DNA of 51,468 bases from an uncultured Clostridia bacterium (GTDB lineage: Bacteria; Bacillota; Clostridia; Oscillospirales; Ruminococcaceae), in contig CANQPL010000018.1 of assembly GCA_947625735.1 (NCBI GenBank), positions 1-51,468 on the forward strand, written 5' to 3'. Under the pieces are notes generated by a model. It was not told the DNA's origin. It did no database searches and saw nothing but the letters and a program-made list of their open reading frames with translations. Below, one piece after another: positions 18,071-26,833 of this stretch (position 1 is the stretch's first letter; every line of letters begins with the position of its first letter). The position numbers and the translations under genes are program-made.

Positions 18071-18406
18071 ACGACCCGGCTGCGGGTTCCACCCGCCCGG
18101 GTGACAATGTTCAACCTTTGCCAAATAAACGGTACCGAGTCACTGTGTAAAAGACTTCTGCAAAATTTTGAGCGAGCCGGCTGCGGGTTCCACCCGCCCG
18201 GGGTGACAGCGTTCAACCTTTGCCAAATAAACGGTACCGAGCCACTGTGTAAAAGACTTCTGCAAAATTTTGAGCGAGGTGGCAGCGGATTCCACCCGCC
18301 CGGGGTGACAGCGTTCAACCTTTGCCAAATAAACGGTACCGAGCCACTGTGTAAAAGACTTCTGCAAAATTTTGAGCGAGGTGGCAGCGGGTTCCACCCG
18401 CCCGGG
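18070..18406. repeat. 102-bp tandem repeat array at the 3' end of comEC
   Basis: About 3.3 units. The GTGACA word recurs at 18101, 18203 and 18305, giving exactly 102 bp per unit. Each unit contains a GC-rich arm (GGGTTCCACCCGCCCGGG, itself partly palindromic) and the core TGCCAAATAAACGGTACCGAG. The last unit ends at the comEC stop codon. Short frames cross it on both strands but are created by the repeat. Confidence 0.92.
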
Positions 18407-20515
18407 TCACCCTACTCTGAAAATGCTGCTTTCCTCCTCCGGATACAGTTTCCCTCCGCTTAAAATATAGGTGGACGTTACATATTTAACGCATGGCGCC
18501 GAAACAGGGACTTCCCCCTTATACCTGCGAGATGCGACTACATACATATCTGCACTCACGTCCGCCGTCCCGCCGCAGTCAAGCACCGCAAGCGCATATT
18601 CTCCCTCTGTATCGGCAGCTACCGAGGTAACGCAGATTATACTTGCGCCCCCGATCTCAATAACCGACTTCCCCTTTTCTTTGGAAAAAACAGCGTCCTC
18701 CGAACGAATACCGCAGCCGTTTTCCACGATATAAATACCGCTGTCCGGAAATCTTTCGGAATAAAGCTCTGCGGCTTTTTCGGTGTTTACCGTTAGAATT
18801 ATCGCCGAGGGTACTCCTCCGCCTTTTCCTGCAAGAAATTTTCGTGCGGCGTCCGCTCCGCTCTTGGTACCCATAAGATCGTAAATTACAGCAGATCTCT
18901 CATTCCATTCGATTATCACACTCCCCTTGCCCTCGGTAAGCACCGTTACTCTTTTGCAGGCTGAGGGAACAAGACTGCATACAGATATGCATACCGAACA
19001 AATGAACAGCGAAAATGACATCATCAGCAGAGTGTGGCTCCTGCTTCTTGTGAGAAGTGCGCACAGAACAACAGAAATGACAGCCGCCGTCAGGAGAGGT
19101 GCAAAAATATCCTGCTTTGCGGGAATTGCGGCAAAAGGAAGTCCTCCCAGAAAATCTGCCGCTTTCAGAATAATATTGCAGAAAATGCCTGCCGCTTTAA
19201 AACAAAGCTCCGACAGCGGAAAATTCCCGCATATCATAGTAAGCACCGCTCCCGCAAAGGATACTGCCACCGCTCCGCTGCAAAGTTCCGACAAAAGCAC
19301 ATTTGTCACAGGTGATATAACCGATATCTCGTCAAACATCATAAGCGTTGTGGGAAATACCGCAGCCCATGCCGTCACAGAGGTGATAATAAGTCTGAGA
19401 GGCAGACAAAGCACATTTTTCTTACGGTCATTCCTTCTCATTCTCTTTTCAATGCTTTCAATTATGACAGGTGCAAACACTCCCGATCCCAGCACACCCG
19501 ATACCGACAGCAGAAAAGATGCACTGCGCACGCAATAGGGGGCGTGCAGGGTTATTACGATCACCGCAGCAGCCAAAGAGGTTGCAGGATCGCTTCTGCG
19601 GTTAATAAGCTCTGCGGCGTATACAATTATGATCATCACAAGACTTCTGCTGACGGATACACTCAGATCCGCAAGGAATGCAAAAGTAAACGCTGACAGG
19701 CACACCGCCGCAAATCTTGCTCTCCTCGATACCCCGAGAGCATCAGCAATGAGAGCAGCCATTCCCGCAGCAACCGCCATATGCATTCCCGAAACAGCAG
19801 CCGCATGAGCTATACCCGCTCTTTGCAAAGACAGCTCCGCACTTTCGGAAAGCTCATAAAAGCTGCTGCCGAACAGCATACCGATACAAAGCTCTCCGCT
19901 TTCGCCCGGAATAACCGAACGGATCGAACGCATTATCCGTTCCCTTGCACTGCGAAAAAATTCGTATATGTTATGATCCTTTATGATAACACCTGTTATT
20001 TCGGCATCATCTGCCGTAAGATAAACGCCCCTTGCGGAAAGATAGTCCTTTGAATTGAAAAATCCCTCACTGTCGGGAACAGCAAGGGCAGCCTTCAGGG
20101 TTATTATATCTCCCCTGACCAGCTCGCCCTCGGAAAAGGAGTACAGCATTACCCTTATATGCTCATCATCGGGAAGAATGCAGTCGATCACATACTGCCC
20201 GCCTCCTGACGAGGTGCAGCTTGCCTCGCAGATCACTGCCTGTCCGTTAAATTCCGCACCGTCATATTTTTCGGCGGGTATTCTGTGAAAATAATCATAT
20301 CCGCTGTATACGAAAATCCCCACAGCGGCTGAAACGGCAAAAACCGCAAGACGCAGGATATTATCGGGCATTTTGCGGAAAAACAAAATAAGCAGTGCGG
20401 TACCCATTGCAAAAAGTCCCGCTCCTGCCGCAAATGCCGCCTTTAAAACAAGAAATGACCCGATAAGCAGCCCTGCCAGATAACTGAATCCGACAAATGC
20501 GAGCTTACGTGTCAT
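18407..20515 (-). CDS. comEC: ComEC/Rec2-type DNA uptake channel, degenerate C-terminal domain
   Basis: A polytopic membrane protein of 702 residues. It has two N-terminal helices, a soluble OB-like DUF4131 part, then the Competence domain with GMLFGSS and AAAVSGMHMAV. ComEC normally ends in a metallo-beta-lactamase domain with a THxDxDH motif. Here the aligned segment reads ILTVNTEKAAEL, so the metal ligands are missing although YDLMGTKSG and similar beta strands remain. The ATG at 20515 follows AGGAGG by 9 nt. Channel function is likely; nuclease function of the last domain is doubtful. Confidence 0.88.
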   Translation of the reverse strand: MTRKLAFVGFSYLAGLLIGSFLVLKAAFAAGAGLFAMGTALLILFFRKMPDNILRLAVFAVSAAVGIFVYSGYDYFHRIPAEKYDGAEFNGQAVICEASCTSSGGGQYVIDCILPDDEHIRVMLYSFSEGELVRGDIITLKAALAVPDSEGFFNSKDYLSARGVYLTADDAEITGVIIKDHNIYEFFRSARERIMRSIRSVIPGESGELCIGMLFGSSFYELSESAELSLQRAGIAHAAAVSGMHMAVAAGMAALIADALGVSRRARFAAVCLSAFTFAFLADLSVSVSRSLVMIIIVYAAELINRRSDPATSLAAAVIVITLHAPYCVRSASFLLSVSGVLGSGVFAPVIIESIEKRMRRNDRKKNVLCLPLRLIITSVTAWAAVFPTTLMMFDEISVISPVTNVLLSELCSGAVAVSFAGAVLTMICGNFPLSELCFKAAGIFCNIILKAADFLGGLPFAAIPAKQDIFAPLLTAAVISVVLCALLTRSRSHTLLMMSFSLFICSVCISVCSLVPSACKRVTVLTEGKGSVIIEWNERSAVIYDLMGTKSGADAARKFLAGKGGGVPSAIILTVNTEKAAELYSERFPDSGIYIVENGCGIRSEDAVFSKEKGKSVIEIGGASIICVTSVAADTEGEYALAVLDCGGTADVSADMYVVASRRYKGEVPVSAPCVKYVTSTYILSGGKLYPEEESSIFRVG

Positions 20516-20621
20516 TCCGATGATCCTCCTACAGTGATTTTTAAGCACCGTCCGAAGTCCTTTAAGCAGACGTTAAATACCTTACCGTCTGCCGGACAAC
20601 GGTTTATTGATTTATCATACC

Positions 20622-21500
20622 TTAATTAACAGCGAGAAGGAAGTTGATCGTTCCGAACGGGAACACAAGGGGAATACGATAAACAGTTTTTGCAATGCTG
20701 CCGCTGCGGATATACTGCTGAGGAGTGAGCGTTATCTCCATATCCTTGAAATTGGATACATTGACACAGAAGATACCGTTATGAAGATTCAGAAATTCCC
20801 CGTTGGAGGCATCTGTCATCTCATCTGCATCGGTAAGACGTTCGCCCGCATAGCGTGAGCCGAAATTTATGTATGCCTGCTCTGAACCCTCAATGGCAGT
20901 AGTGCAGTGGAGCGCGCCCGTCATATCCTGAACGGCTGAAAACTCTAACTTTACAGAGGGGAGCTTTTCGGGTGTGAGTGGAGTAAAATCATCTCCGATA
21001 AAGCGGACTATATTCTTGAAAAGCAAAACCGTATATTCGCAGAGCAGCTCCTTTTCGGGTTCTCCGTCAAAGCGGTAGAAGCCGGAAATAAGCTCATTTA
21101 TCTTAGTCCCTGACTTATCGGAAAAATCCACATCGGTAAGACTGTTCTCAGCCTTATAGCTGTTGAGCGCATCTGCAAAGGAGGCATTCGTCATAACTCC
21201 CGAATCTACAAGAGCCTGTCCTAACTGAAGATGTGCCGCTCCCTGTGCATGGAGAAGCTCATCTACCTGCGCTTCGGTAAGATACCCCATTTCAACCGCA
21301 ATATCGCCCATGCGCTTATCCGCTCTTTGTTGCTCGGCATGAACTCTTTCAACCTGCTCAGGTGTCATATACCCCGCATTTATGGCAAGCACGCCCAGCT
21401 TAAGTCTGGTCTGCTTCTGTATGCTCAGCGCATCTGAAAGCTGTGCAGCAGTCACAAGTCCTTTATTTAAAAGATAATTGCCGAAAAATTGAGTAAACAT
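20622..21500 (-). CDS. CheX-like phosphatase with tandem MshEN-like repeats
   Basis: 292 residues. Residues 1-120 hold three repeats of the pattern LG-x-L-x4-G-hydrophobic-T-x3-hydrophobic, as found at the N-terminus of type II secretion and pilus ATPases (MshEN-like, known in some proteins to bind c-di-GMP). The C-terminal 160 residues match CheX/CheC phosphatases, with GEFLNLHNG as the probable E-x-x-N catalytic motif. It lies 35 bp after a CheY gene in the same operon, so dephosphorylating that CheY is the natural role. No flagellar or chemoreceptor gene is nearby. Confidence 0.72.
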   Translation of the reverse strand: MFTQFFGNYLLNKGLVTAAQLSDALSIQKQTRLKLGVLAINAGYMTPEQVERVHAEQQRADKRMGDIAVEMGYLTEAQVDELLHAQGAAHLQLGQALVDSGVMTNASFADALNSYKAENSLTDVDFSDKSGTKINELISGFYRFDGEPEKELLCEYTVLLFKNIVRFIGDDFTPLTPEKLPSVKLEFSAVQDMTGALHCTTAIEGSEQAYINFGSRYAGERLTDADEMTDASNGEFLNLHNGIFCVNVSNFKDMEITLTPQQYIRSGSIAKTVYRIPLVFPFGTINFLLAVN

Positions 21501-21535
21501 CTGTTATCATTCCTTTCAACCGTATAACGGAGGAT

Positions 21536-21907
21536 TTACTTTGCAACCCTTGCCACAAGTGTTTTGAGCTGATCGTCGGAAATGGGCTTCTGGAGGAAGT
21601 CATACGCTCCTGCCTTGATCGCCTCTTTAAGATTTTCCTGTGTTCCGACAGAGGACGCCATAACCACCTTTGCCTTGGGATTTACGGCAAGTATTGCTTT
21701 AAGAGCTTCAACACCGGACATATTCGGCATAACTATATCCATCAAGGTAAGATCCGGGGAGCTTTCCTTGAATTTTTCAACAGCCTGCTCTCCGTCAGCA
21801 GCTTCTATTATCTCAGCCACACCGAGAGATGTAAGAACAGCCGTGAGCTTCTTTCTCACGAGCATTGAATCATCACAGATCATGACCTTTAGCGACTCAA
21901 CAGACAT
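21536..21907 (-). CDS. CheY-like single-domain response regulator
   Basis: 123 residues, receiver domain only. Acidic pocket ICDDS, phospho-acceptor Asp in LMDIVMP, the switch Ser in ASSVG and the conserved Lys in LQKPIS are all present. The ATG at 21907 lies 9 nt after AAGGAG; the nearer ATG two codons upstream is too close. It precedes the CheX-like gene, forming a regulator/phosphatase pair without a visible kinase. Confidence 0.9.
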   Translation of the reverse strand: MSVESLKVMICDDSMLVRKKLTAVLTSLGVAEIIEAADGEQAVEKFKESSPDLTLMDIVMPNMSGVEALKAILAVNPKAKVVMASSVGTQENLKEAIKAGAYDFLQKPISDDQLKTLVARVAK

Positions 21908-22089
21908 ATTCATTAACTCCTTTTGTGATAAACTTGATATATGCAGATCTACAGGCAGACCCTTCATATACCGATCATCACCCATTACGCTTCCGGGTGA
22001 TAAACATACTCTTCTTAGTAAATTATATTACTTTTACATTGCTCAGACATTGCTATAATATTAATTTTTTGTAATATTTATTAAAATTT

Positions 22090-22435
22090 AACAATCAGTG
22101 GCTGCTGCCGCCTCGGCGGGGTGACCCCGCTTGCAGGTCGTTGGTGCGTTATGCAATAATATTTAATATAACAACTCGGTAACTTTTATTTGGCAGTCAT
22201 TGGCTGTTGTTGCCCCGGCGGGGTGACCCCGCTTGCAGGTCATTGGTGCGTTATGCAATAATATTTAATATAGCAACTCGGTAACTTTTATTTGGCAGTC
22301 ATTGACCGTTGCTGCCCCGGCGGGGTGACCCCGCTTGCAGGTCATTGGTGCGTTATGCAATAATATTTAATATAACAACTCGGTAACTTTTATTTGGCAG
22401 TCATTGGCTGTTGCTGCCCCGGCGGGGTGACCGCA
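22090..22435. repeat. 102-bp tandem repeat array at the 3' end of fhs
   Basis: GTGACC recurs at 22121, 22223, 22325 and 22427, exactly 102 bp apart. Each unit has the perfect palindrome GCGGGGTGACCCCGC (7-bp arms) and the core CTCGGTAACTTTTATTTGGCA shifted by a constant distance. The last palindrome ends a few bases before the fhs stop codon. The core is the reverse complement of that in the comEC array. No gene is seen in 22,060-22,435. Confidence 0.93.
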
Positions 22436-24109
22436 TCAGAAAAGACCTGTGATATGACCGCTGCTGTCGCAGTCAATGCCGAGAGCGGCGGGCTTTGCGG
22501 GAAGTCCCGGCATTACCATTATATCACCTGTAAGTGCAACAATGAATCCTGCTCCAGCCGAAAGCCTTACATCACGCACAGTGACAGTAAATCCCTCCGG
22601 TCTGCCGAGTTTTGCGGGATCGTCCGAAAGACTGTACTGAGTTTTTGCTACACATACGGGCAGATCTCCGAATCCCATTGCTTCAATAGCGGCAACGGAT
22701 CTTTCAGCCTGAGAGGTGTAGGATACGTCCTTTGCACCGTATATCTCACGGGCGATTATACCCAGCTTTTCCTTGATCGGGAGAGCGGTGTCATAAATGG
22801 GGGCGAATCTGTTCTCCCCTGCCTTATCAATAACCGAGCAAACCAGTTCTGCAAGCTCCTTTCCTCCCTCTCCGCCTTTTGCAAAGCACTCGCAGAGAGC
22901 TGCGGGAGCGCCTGCCTTACTACAGCATTCAAAAAGTGCATCAAGCTCCTTCTGAGTATCTGTAGCAAAACGGTTCACAGCTACCACAACGGGAAGCCCG
23001 AATTTTTTCATATTCTCAATATGCGCCCTGAGATTTGACATTCCCCTTTCAAGAGCGGGAATGTTTTCGCCGGCAAGCTCCGCTCTCGGAACTCCTCCGT
23101 TATATTTAAGCGCTCTTACAGTGGCAACTATCACGGCACAGTCGGGACGAAGCCCGCCGATACGGCACTTGATGTCGCAGAATTTCTCCGCTCCCAGATC
23201 CGCTCCGAATCCTGCTTCGGTAATGCAGTAGTCCCCCAGCTTCAAAGCGAGTTTTGTTGCTCTGAGAGAGTTGCAGCCGTGAGCGATATTTGCAAAGGGA
23301 CCGCCATGTATAAGCACAGGATCGTTTTCAAGAGTCTGAACCAGATTAGGCTTTATTGCGTCCCTGAGAAGTGCGGTCATAGCGCCCTGCGCCCCTATAT
23401 CTCTTGCAAAAACGGGCTTTCCGCTAAGATCGTAGGCAATAAGGATATTTCCCAGTCGCTTTTTAAGATCCCCCAGATCTGCTGCAAGACAGAGAATAGC
23501 CATGACCTCGCTTGCAACCGTGATGCGGAAGCTGTCCTCACGGGGAAAACCGTTGACCTTGCCTCCAAGACCTATAACAATATTACGCAGCGCTCTGTCG
23601 TTCATATCAAGGCAGCGGTCAACCATTATCCTACGTTCGTCTATGCCGAGAGCATTCCCCTGCTGGATATGATTGTCAATAAGAGCGCAAAGAAGATTAT
23701 TTGCCGATGTAATGGCGTGCATATCACCTGTAAAATGGAGATTGATATCCTCCATGGGGACTACCTGAGCATAGCCGCCCCCCGCAGCTCCTCCTTTAAT
23801 GCCGAAAACAGGACCTAAAGACGGCTCTCTGAGAGCAAGCACCGCCTTTTTCCCAAGTCTCCCCATTGCCTCGGCAAGACCTACAGAAACCGTTGTCTTT
23901 CCCTCTCCTGCGGGTGTGGGATTGATCGCTGTCACAAGTATAAGCCTGCCGTCAGGTTTATTTTCCAGCTTCCTGTAAAGCTCCTCTGAAAGCTTTGCCT
24001 TATAATGTCCGTAAGGCTCGATGTCCTCACTGTCAATCCCGAGCCCTGCGGCTATTTCGGAAATATTTTTCATTTTCGCCTGTCCTGCGATCTCAATATC
24101 TGTGAGCAT
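22436..24109 (-). CDS. fhs: Formate-tetrahydrofolate ligase
   Basis: 557 residues, full length. It makes 10-formyl-THF from formate, ATP and THF. The ATP-binding segment TPAGEGKTT and the family signature [21 protein letters not shown] start near residue 65 and 95. RBS AGGAG before the ATG at 24109. It stands alone with its own promoter; a formylTHF cycloligase elsewhere in the window belongs to the same one-carbon pathway. Confidence 0.96.
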   Translation of the reverse strand: MLTDIEIAGQAKMKNISEIAAGLGIDSEDIEPYGHYKAKLSEELYRKLENKPDGRLILVTAINPTPAGEGKTTVSVGLAEAMGRLGKKAVLALREPSLGPVFGIKGGAAGGGYAQVVPMEDINLHFTGDMHAITSANNLLCALIDNHIQQGNALGIDERRIMVDRCLDMNDRALRNIVIGLGGKVNGFPREDSFRITVASEVMAILCLAADLGDLKKRLGNILIAYDLSGKPVFARDIGAQGAMTALLRDAIKPNLVQTLENDPVLIHGGPFANIAHGCNSLRATKLALKLGDYCITEAGFGADLGAEKFCDIKCRIGGLRPDCAVIVATVRALKYNGGVPRAELAGENIPALERGMSNLRAHIENMKKFGLPVVVAVNRFATDTQKELDALFECCSKAGAPAALCECFAKGGEGGKELAELVCSVIDKAGENRFAPIYDTALPIKEKLGIIAREIYGAKDVSYTSQAERSVAAIEAMGFGDLPVCVAKTQYSLSDDPAKLGRPEGFTVTVRDVRLSAGAGFIVALTGDIMVMPGLPAKPAALGIDCDSSGHITGLF

Positions 24110-24150
24110 ATGATCACTCCTAAACTTTTTTTGCGCTCGTGTATAAATCT

Positions 24151-24160
24151 ATTATATCAC
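24151..24160 (-). promoter_or_regulatory. Extended -10 promoter of fhs
   Basis: Minus strand reads TGTGATATAAT, an extended -10 (TATAAT at 24156-24151). No good -35 box is seen at 17 bp. Confidence 0.5.
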
Positions 24161-24202
24161 ATTTTTTGCTCCTTGGCTATAGGATTACAAAATTTTTACA
24201 AA

Positions 24203-24236
24203 TAAAAAAGCGATGCCGCCCTATGGACAGCACCGC
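24203..24236 (-). terminator. Terminator of the EpsG operon
   Basis: On the minus strand GCGGTGC (24236-24230) pairs with GCATCGC (24216-24210) with one G-T pair, an inner GTCC/GGGC extension, and then TTTTTTATT. Confidence 0.8.
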
Positions 24237-24256
24237 CGAAAAGATGCTTTTTTTAA

Positions 24257-24940
24257 TTAAAGGATAACGTATGTACCGCCATCTGTGATATCAAATACGA
24301 TGTTGCCATCTGCATCGACTTCAACGTCCTGAAGCTTAACAACCTCGCCTGTCTCCACATTGATGGAGTAGATAGCAGCCTTGCTCAGATCAACGCCTGC
24401 CTGCTCATAGATCTTTGCAGGAACAGACATAGAAACTGTGCAGCCGTAAGAACCTGCCTGTGCAGTTCTGATGATAAGAGCGCCCTTGCCGGAATCCTTA
24501 GTGATCTTCATACCGAGGTCAATATTCTTTGCATCGGTAACAGAATCGCCCTTGATAGAGATGCTGTATCTTGCAGTCTCTACCTTAAGTACAGAATCAG
24601 CCTTCTTTGCAAGTGCAGCCATAGAAGAGGACTTGATAGCAGCCTTCTGATAAGAAGCCTTTACTGCCTTGCCGGAGTTGATCGCACGATCAACAGCTAC
24701 GTTGGAAAGTGTAGTGGAGGGCTTTGCTTTAGAAGCAGATGTGCTACCCTCAGAAGAGCCTGTACCGGGTGTAGGTGCAGGAGAAGCATTAGTGTTGCCT
24801 TCCTTGTACTGCTCGCCTTCGCTTACATCGGGAAGCTCATAGCCGGGATCCACATAATAGTCAGCAGCACTTACAGAAGCAGCTACAGCGGATACAGTAA
24901 GAGCAGCCAGAGCAATGCTCAATGCTTTTGTCTTTTTCAT
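24257..24940 (-). CDS. Secreted protein of unknown function
   Basis: 227 residues with a clear signal peptide (MKKTKALS, a hydrophobic stretch rich in Ala, and VSA-AD as likely cleavage near residue 26). A Ser/Pro/Gly/Thr-rich linker covers about 40-75. The C-terminal part is beta-rich and ends ITDGGTYVIL, resembling short surface-associated modules in Ruminococci. The ATG at 24940 follows AAAGGA; an in-frame ATG three codons upstream is too close. It lies 15 bp after the small membrane protein gene, in the EpsG operon. No catalytic motif was seen. Confidence 0.75.
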   Translation of the reverse strand: MKKTKALSIALAALTVSAVAASVSAADYYVDPGYELPDVSEGEQYKEGNTNASPAPTPGTGSSEGSTSASKAKPSTTLSNVAVDRAINSGKAVKASYQKAAIKSSSMAALAKKADSVLKVETARYSISIKGDSVTDAKNIDLGMKITKDSGKGALIIRTAQAGSYGCTVSMSVPAKIYEQAGVDLSKAAIYSINVETGEVVKLQDVEVDADGNIVFDITDGGTYVIL

Positions 24941-24955
24941 GATTACCATTTCCTT

Positions 24956-25447
24956 TCACTTAATTGTTGCCCGACCCTTCGGGCTTTTTTTGGTATATAA
25001 ATATCCTGCCGCAAAAAGCAGCAGACACACAACCGCTAAAACAGCGGAAATGTACAAGCCATTGATACCGAATTTCTTTTCTGCATAATAATAAGGAAAT
25101 TCACAAAGTACCATAACAAGATCGTTTATTACAAGTCCTGCCTCGCTGAATTTAAGTGCCCTTACGCCTGAAAAAATAATTTTCAGCAAGGGAAGTCCTC
25201 CATTCCAGAGTACAGCCCCCACAGCAAAACTCCTTCTGAGCTTCAGTCCGTTGGTAAAGGACATAGAGATCCAACAAAAAATCATTAAAGCAAGTGAAAG
25301 ATACCTACCGATATCAAAGATCCTGCCGGATATATAAAAGTCATAGTTAAACGCAGCCGTAAAATAGGACGATGCCATACATAGCAGCAGATCCTCATAT
25401 ACCTTGGAGGGGAAGCTCTGAAGCCAACCCTTTTTTACATCAGTCAC
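24956..25447 (-). CDS. Small polytopic membrane protein
   Basis: 163 residues with about four membrane segments (near 22-40, 47-64, 100-118, 130-150) and a basic tail. It starts at GTG (25447) and overlaps the EpsG gene end by 8 bp. The family was not recognised; by context it may assist the EpsG-like protein in export or polymerisation of a polysaccharide. Confidence 0.7.
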   Translation of the reverse strand: MTDVKKGWLQSFPSKVYEDLLLCMASSYFTAAFNYDFYISGRIFDIGRYLSLALMIFCWISMSFTNGLKLRRSFAVGAVLWNGGLPLLKIIFSGVRALKFSEAGLVINDLVMVLCEFPYYYAEKKFGINGLYISAVLAVVCLLLFAAGYLYTKKSPKGRATIK

Positions 25448-26606
25448 TGCTCTCTCCCCTTACGCTGATAGTCTGATAGGGCATTACACCATTATAATCA
25501 CGGGAGATCAGGTTGTAATACAGACCGCTCATGAGCATAAGCATCACCGCAGCCAAAGCTGCCGCAGCCGCCCTTCCTGCGCCGCTTATTTTCCTTTGTC
25601 CGCTCTCCTGCTCAGTCTCATCTTCTGTGCTGCGTCCTATACCCGAAACAAGGTCAAGAACTGCACACCATACCTTTGGTACAAGAAGTGTTACTGTCGG
25701 TATCATGAAAAGAAGAGCAACTCTTGAAACGATAGCGTGCTTCATGCCGATAAGCTCAAAGAAGAACGCTCCATAGGAACACCACAGCAGAATATTCTTT
25801 TCCCGTGTGCTTCCCTTTATCCTGTTTCTGAACAGAAATCCCAACAGGAAAATAACGCCGAACATTGCCATGTAAACATATGTCAGACCGTTTACTACCT
25901 CTCTGCCCGCACGCTCCAAATTGTAATTCTTATAAAAATGAGCAGTTACAATCTCCAGAACCTTATTTGAAAAGGCATATGCCGATATCGCCGTCAGAAG
26001 CGAAAGCACCAGCACCGACCAATTCATTGTGATGTATACAAACAGATAGCACGGTATTACTAAAAATGCAGATCTGTGGAAGCACGCTGCAAAAAGCACA
26101 AGTACAAAAAATCTGAAAAAATTTCCCTTTTCGGCATACTTATAGGCATATGCGCAGATAATTGCCGCAAAAAACTGTCTCATAAAGTTCAGAGAATTAA
26201 AGAAAACTCCGAACGCAAGGAAAGCAAATACGCTTATCCACGGATTATCCGAATTTTTCCGGATAAAATGCAGCAGGGGCGGATACATAGCGATAGAAAG
26301 GAACACAAAGCTCGGAACATAGTCAAACGTAAATATTTCTATGATCTTTACCGGAAAAAGCATTCCCATTTCTCTCTGGATATGCCCGAAATCCTCGTAG
26401 CTCATGAAATTCATGTTGTAAAACAACATGGCATACATATTGTAATCTATCCCGACACTAAGTCTCACAGCCGCCGTAACAGTAAGCGCCGCAGCAAATA
26501 CCCCGCAGAAAACAGCAGTTTTTATACCGGGCTTACTTTCTCGCATACCGCACAGAGGGATGCCCAAAGCAGCAGCACCGATAATAAGTATCCAGTATAC
26601 AGTCAT
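25440..26606 (-). CDS. EpsG-family polysaccharide polymerase-like membrane protein
   Basis: 388 residues with about ten membrane helices. The EpsG signature is visible: VGIDYNMYAMLF near residue 50, and FGVFFNSLNFMRQFFA followed by FHRSAFLV in the middle. EpsG proteins are thought to polymerise or export exopolysaccharide. No glycosyltransferase is adjacent, which is unusual. A strong promoter lies upstream; the ribosome site (GAGG) is weak. Confidence 0.82.
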   Translation of the reverse strand: MTVYWILIIGAAALGIPLCGMRESKPGIKTAVFCGVFAAALTVTAAVRLSVGIDYNMYAMLFYNMNFMSYEDFGHIQREMGMLFPVKIIEIFTFDYVPSFVFLSIAMYPPLLHFIRKNSDNPWISVFAFLAFGVFFNSLNFMRQFFAAIICAYAYKYAEKGNFFRFFVLVLFAACFHRSAFLVIPCYLFVYITMNWSVLVLSLLTAISAYAFSNKVLEIVTAHFYKNYNLERAGREVVNGLTYVYMAMFGVIFLLGFLFRNRIKGSTREKNILLWCSYGAFFFELIGMKHAIVSRVALLFMIPTVTLLVPKVWCAVLDLVSGIGRSTEDETEQESGQRKISGAGRAAAAALAAVMLMLMSGLYYNLISRDYNGVMPYQTISVRGESSD

Positions 26607-26639
26607 AAATCTGCCTCATTCTGATTTTCAGTTTCTTTT

Positions 26640-26668
26640 ATTATACTACCTTTTCGCCCGAATGTCAA
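26640..26668 (-). promoter_or_regulatory. Promoter of the EpsG operon
   Basis: Minus-strand TTGACA (26668-26663) and TATAAT (26645-26640), 17-bp spacer. Confidence 0.85.
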
Positions 26669-26736
26669 GTATTTTTTTATATTTTTTTCAATTAAGTCTT
26701 TTTTGTAATCTTTTGCAATAAAATATCGCTTATCCC

Positions 26737-26764
26737 TTGCATTTTTCTGTAGAAATGTTATAAT
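26737..26764 (+). promoter_or_regulatory. Promoter of the DUF1015 gene
   Basis: TTGCAT (26737-26742) and TATAAT (26759-26764), 16-bp spacer, about 70 bp before the gene. It diverges from the EpsG promoter. Confidence 0.65.
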
Positions 26765-26833
26765 ATTATATGAAAAACAGGTGCTGACCCCCTGCATTTT
26801 ACCCTCATTACTATAATTCTGAAAGGAAAGATC

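Noticed and set aside
18101..18463. 120-codon open frame with three near-identical peptide repeats
   Set aside because: It is only the 102-bp array (a multiple of three) read as protein and overlaps the comEC end; similar frames exist on the other strand.
22090..22435. CRISPR array
   Set aside because: The whole 102-bp unit is repeated, with no unique spacers, and no cas gene is present.
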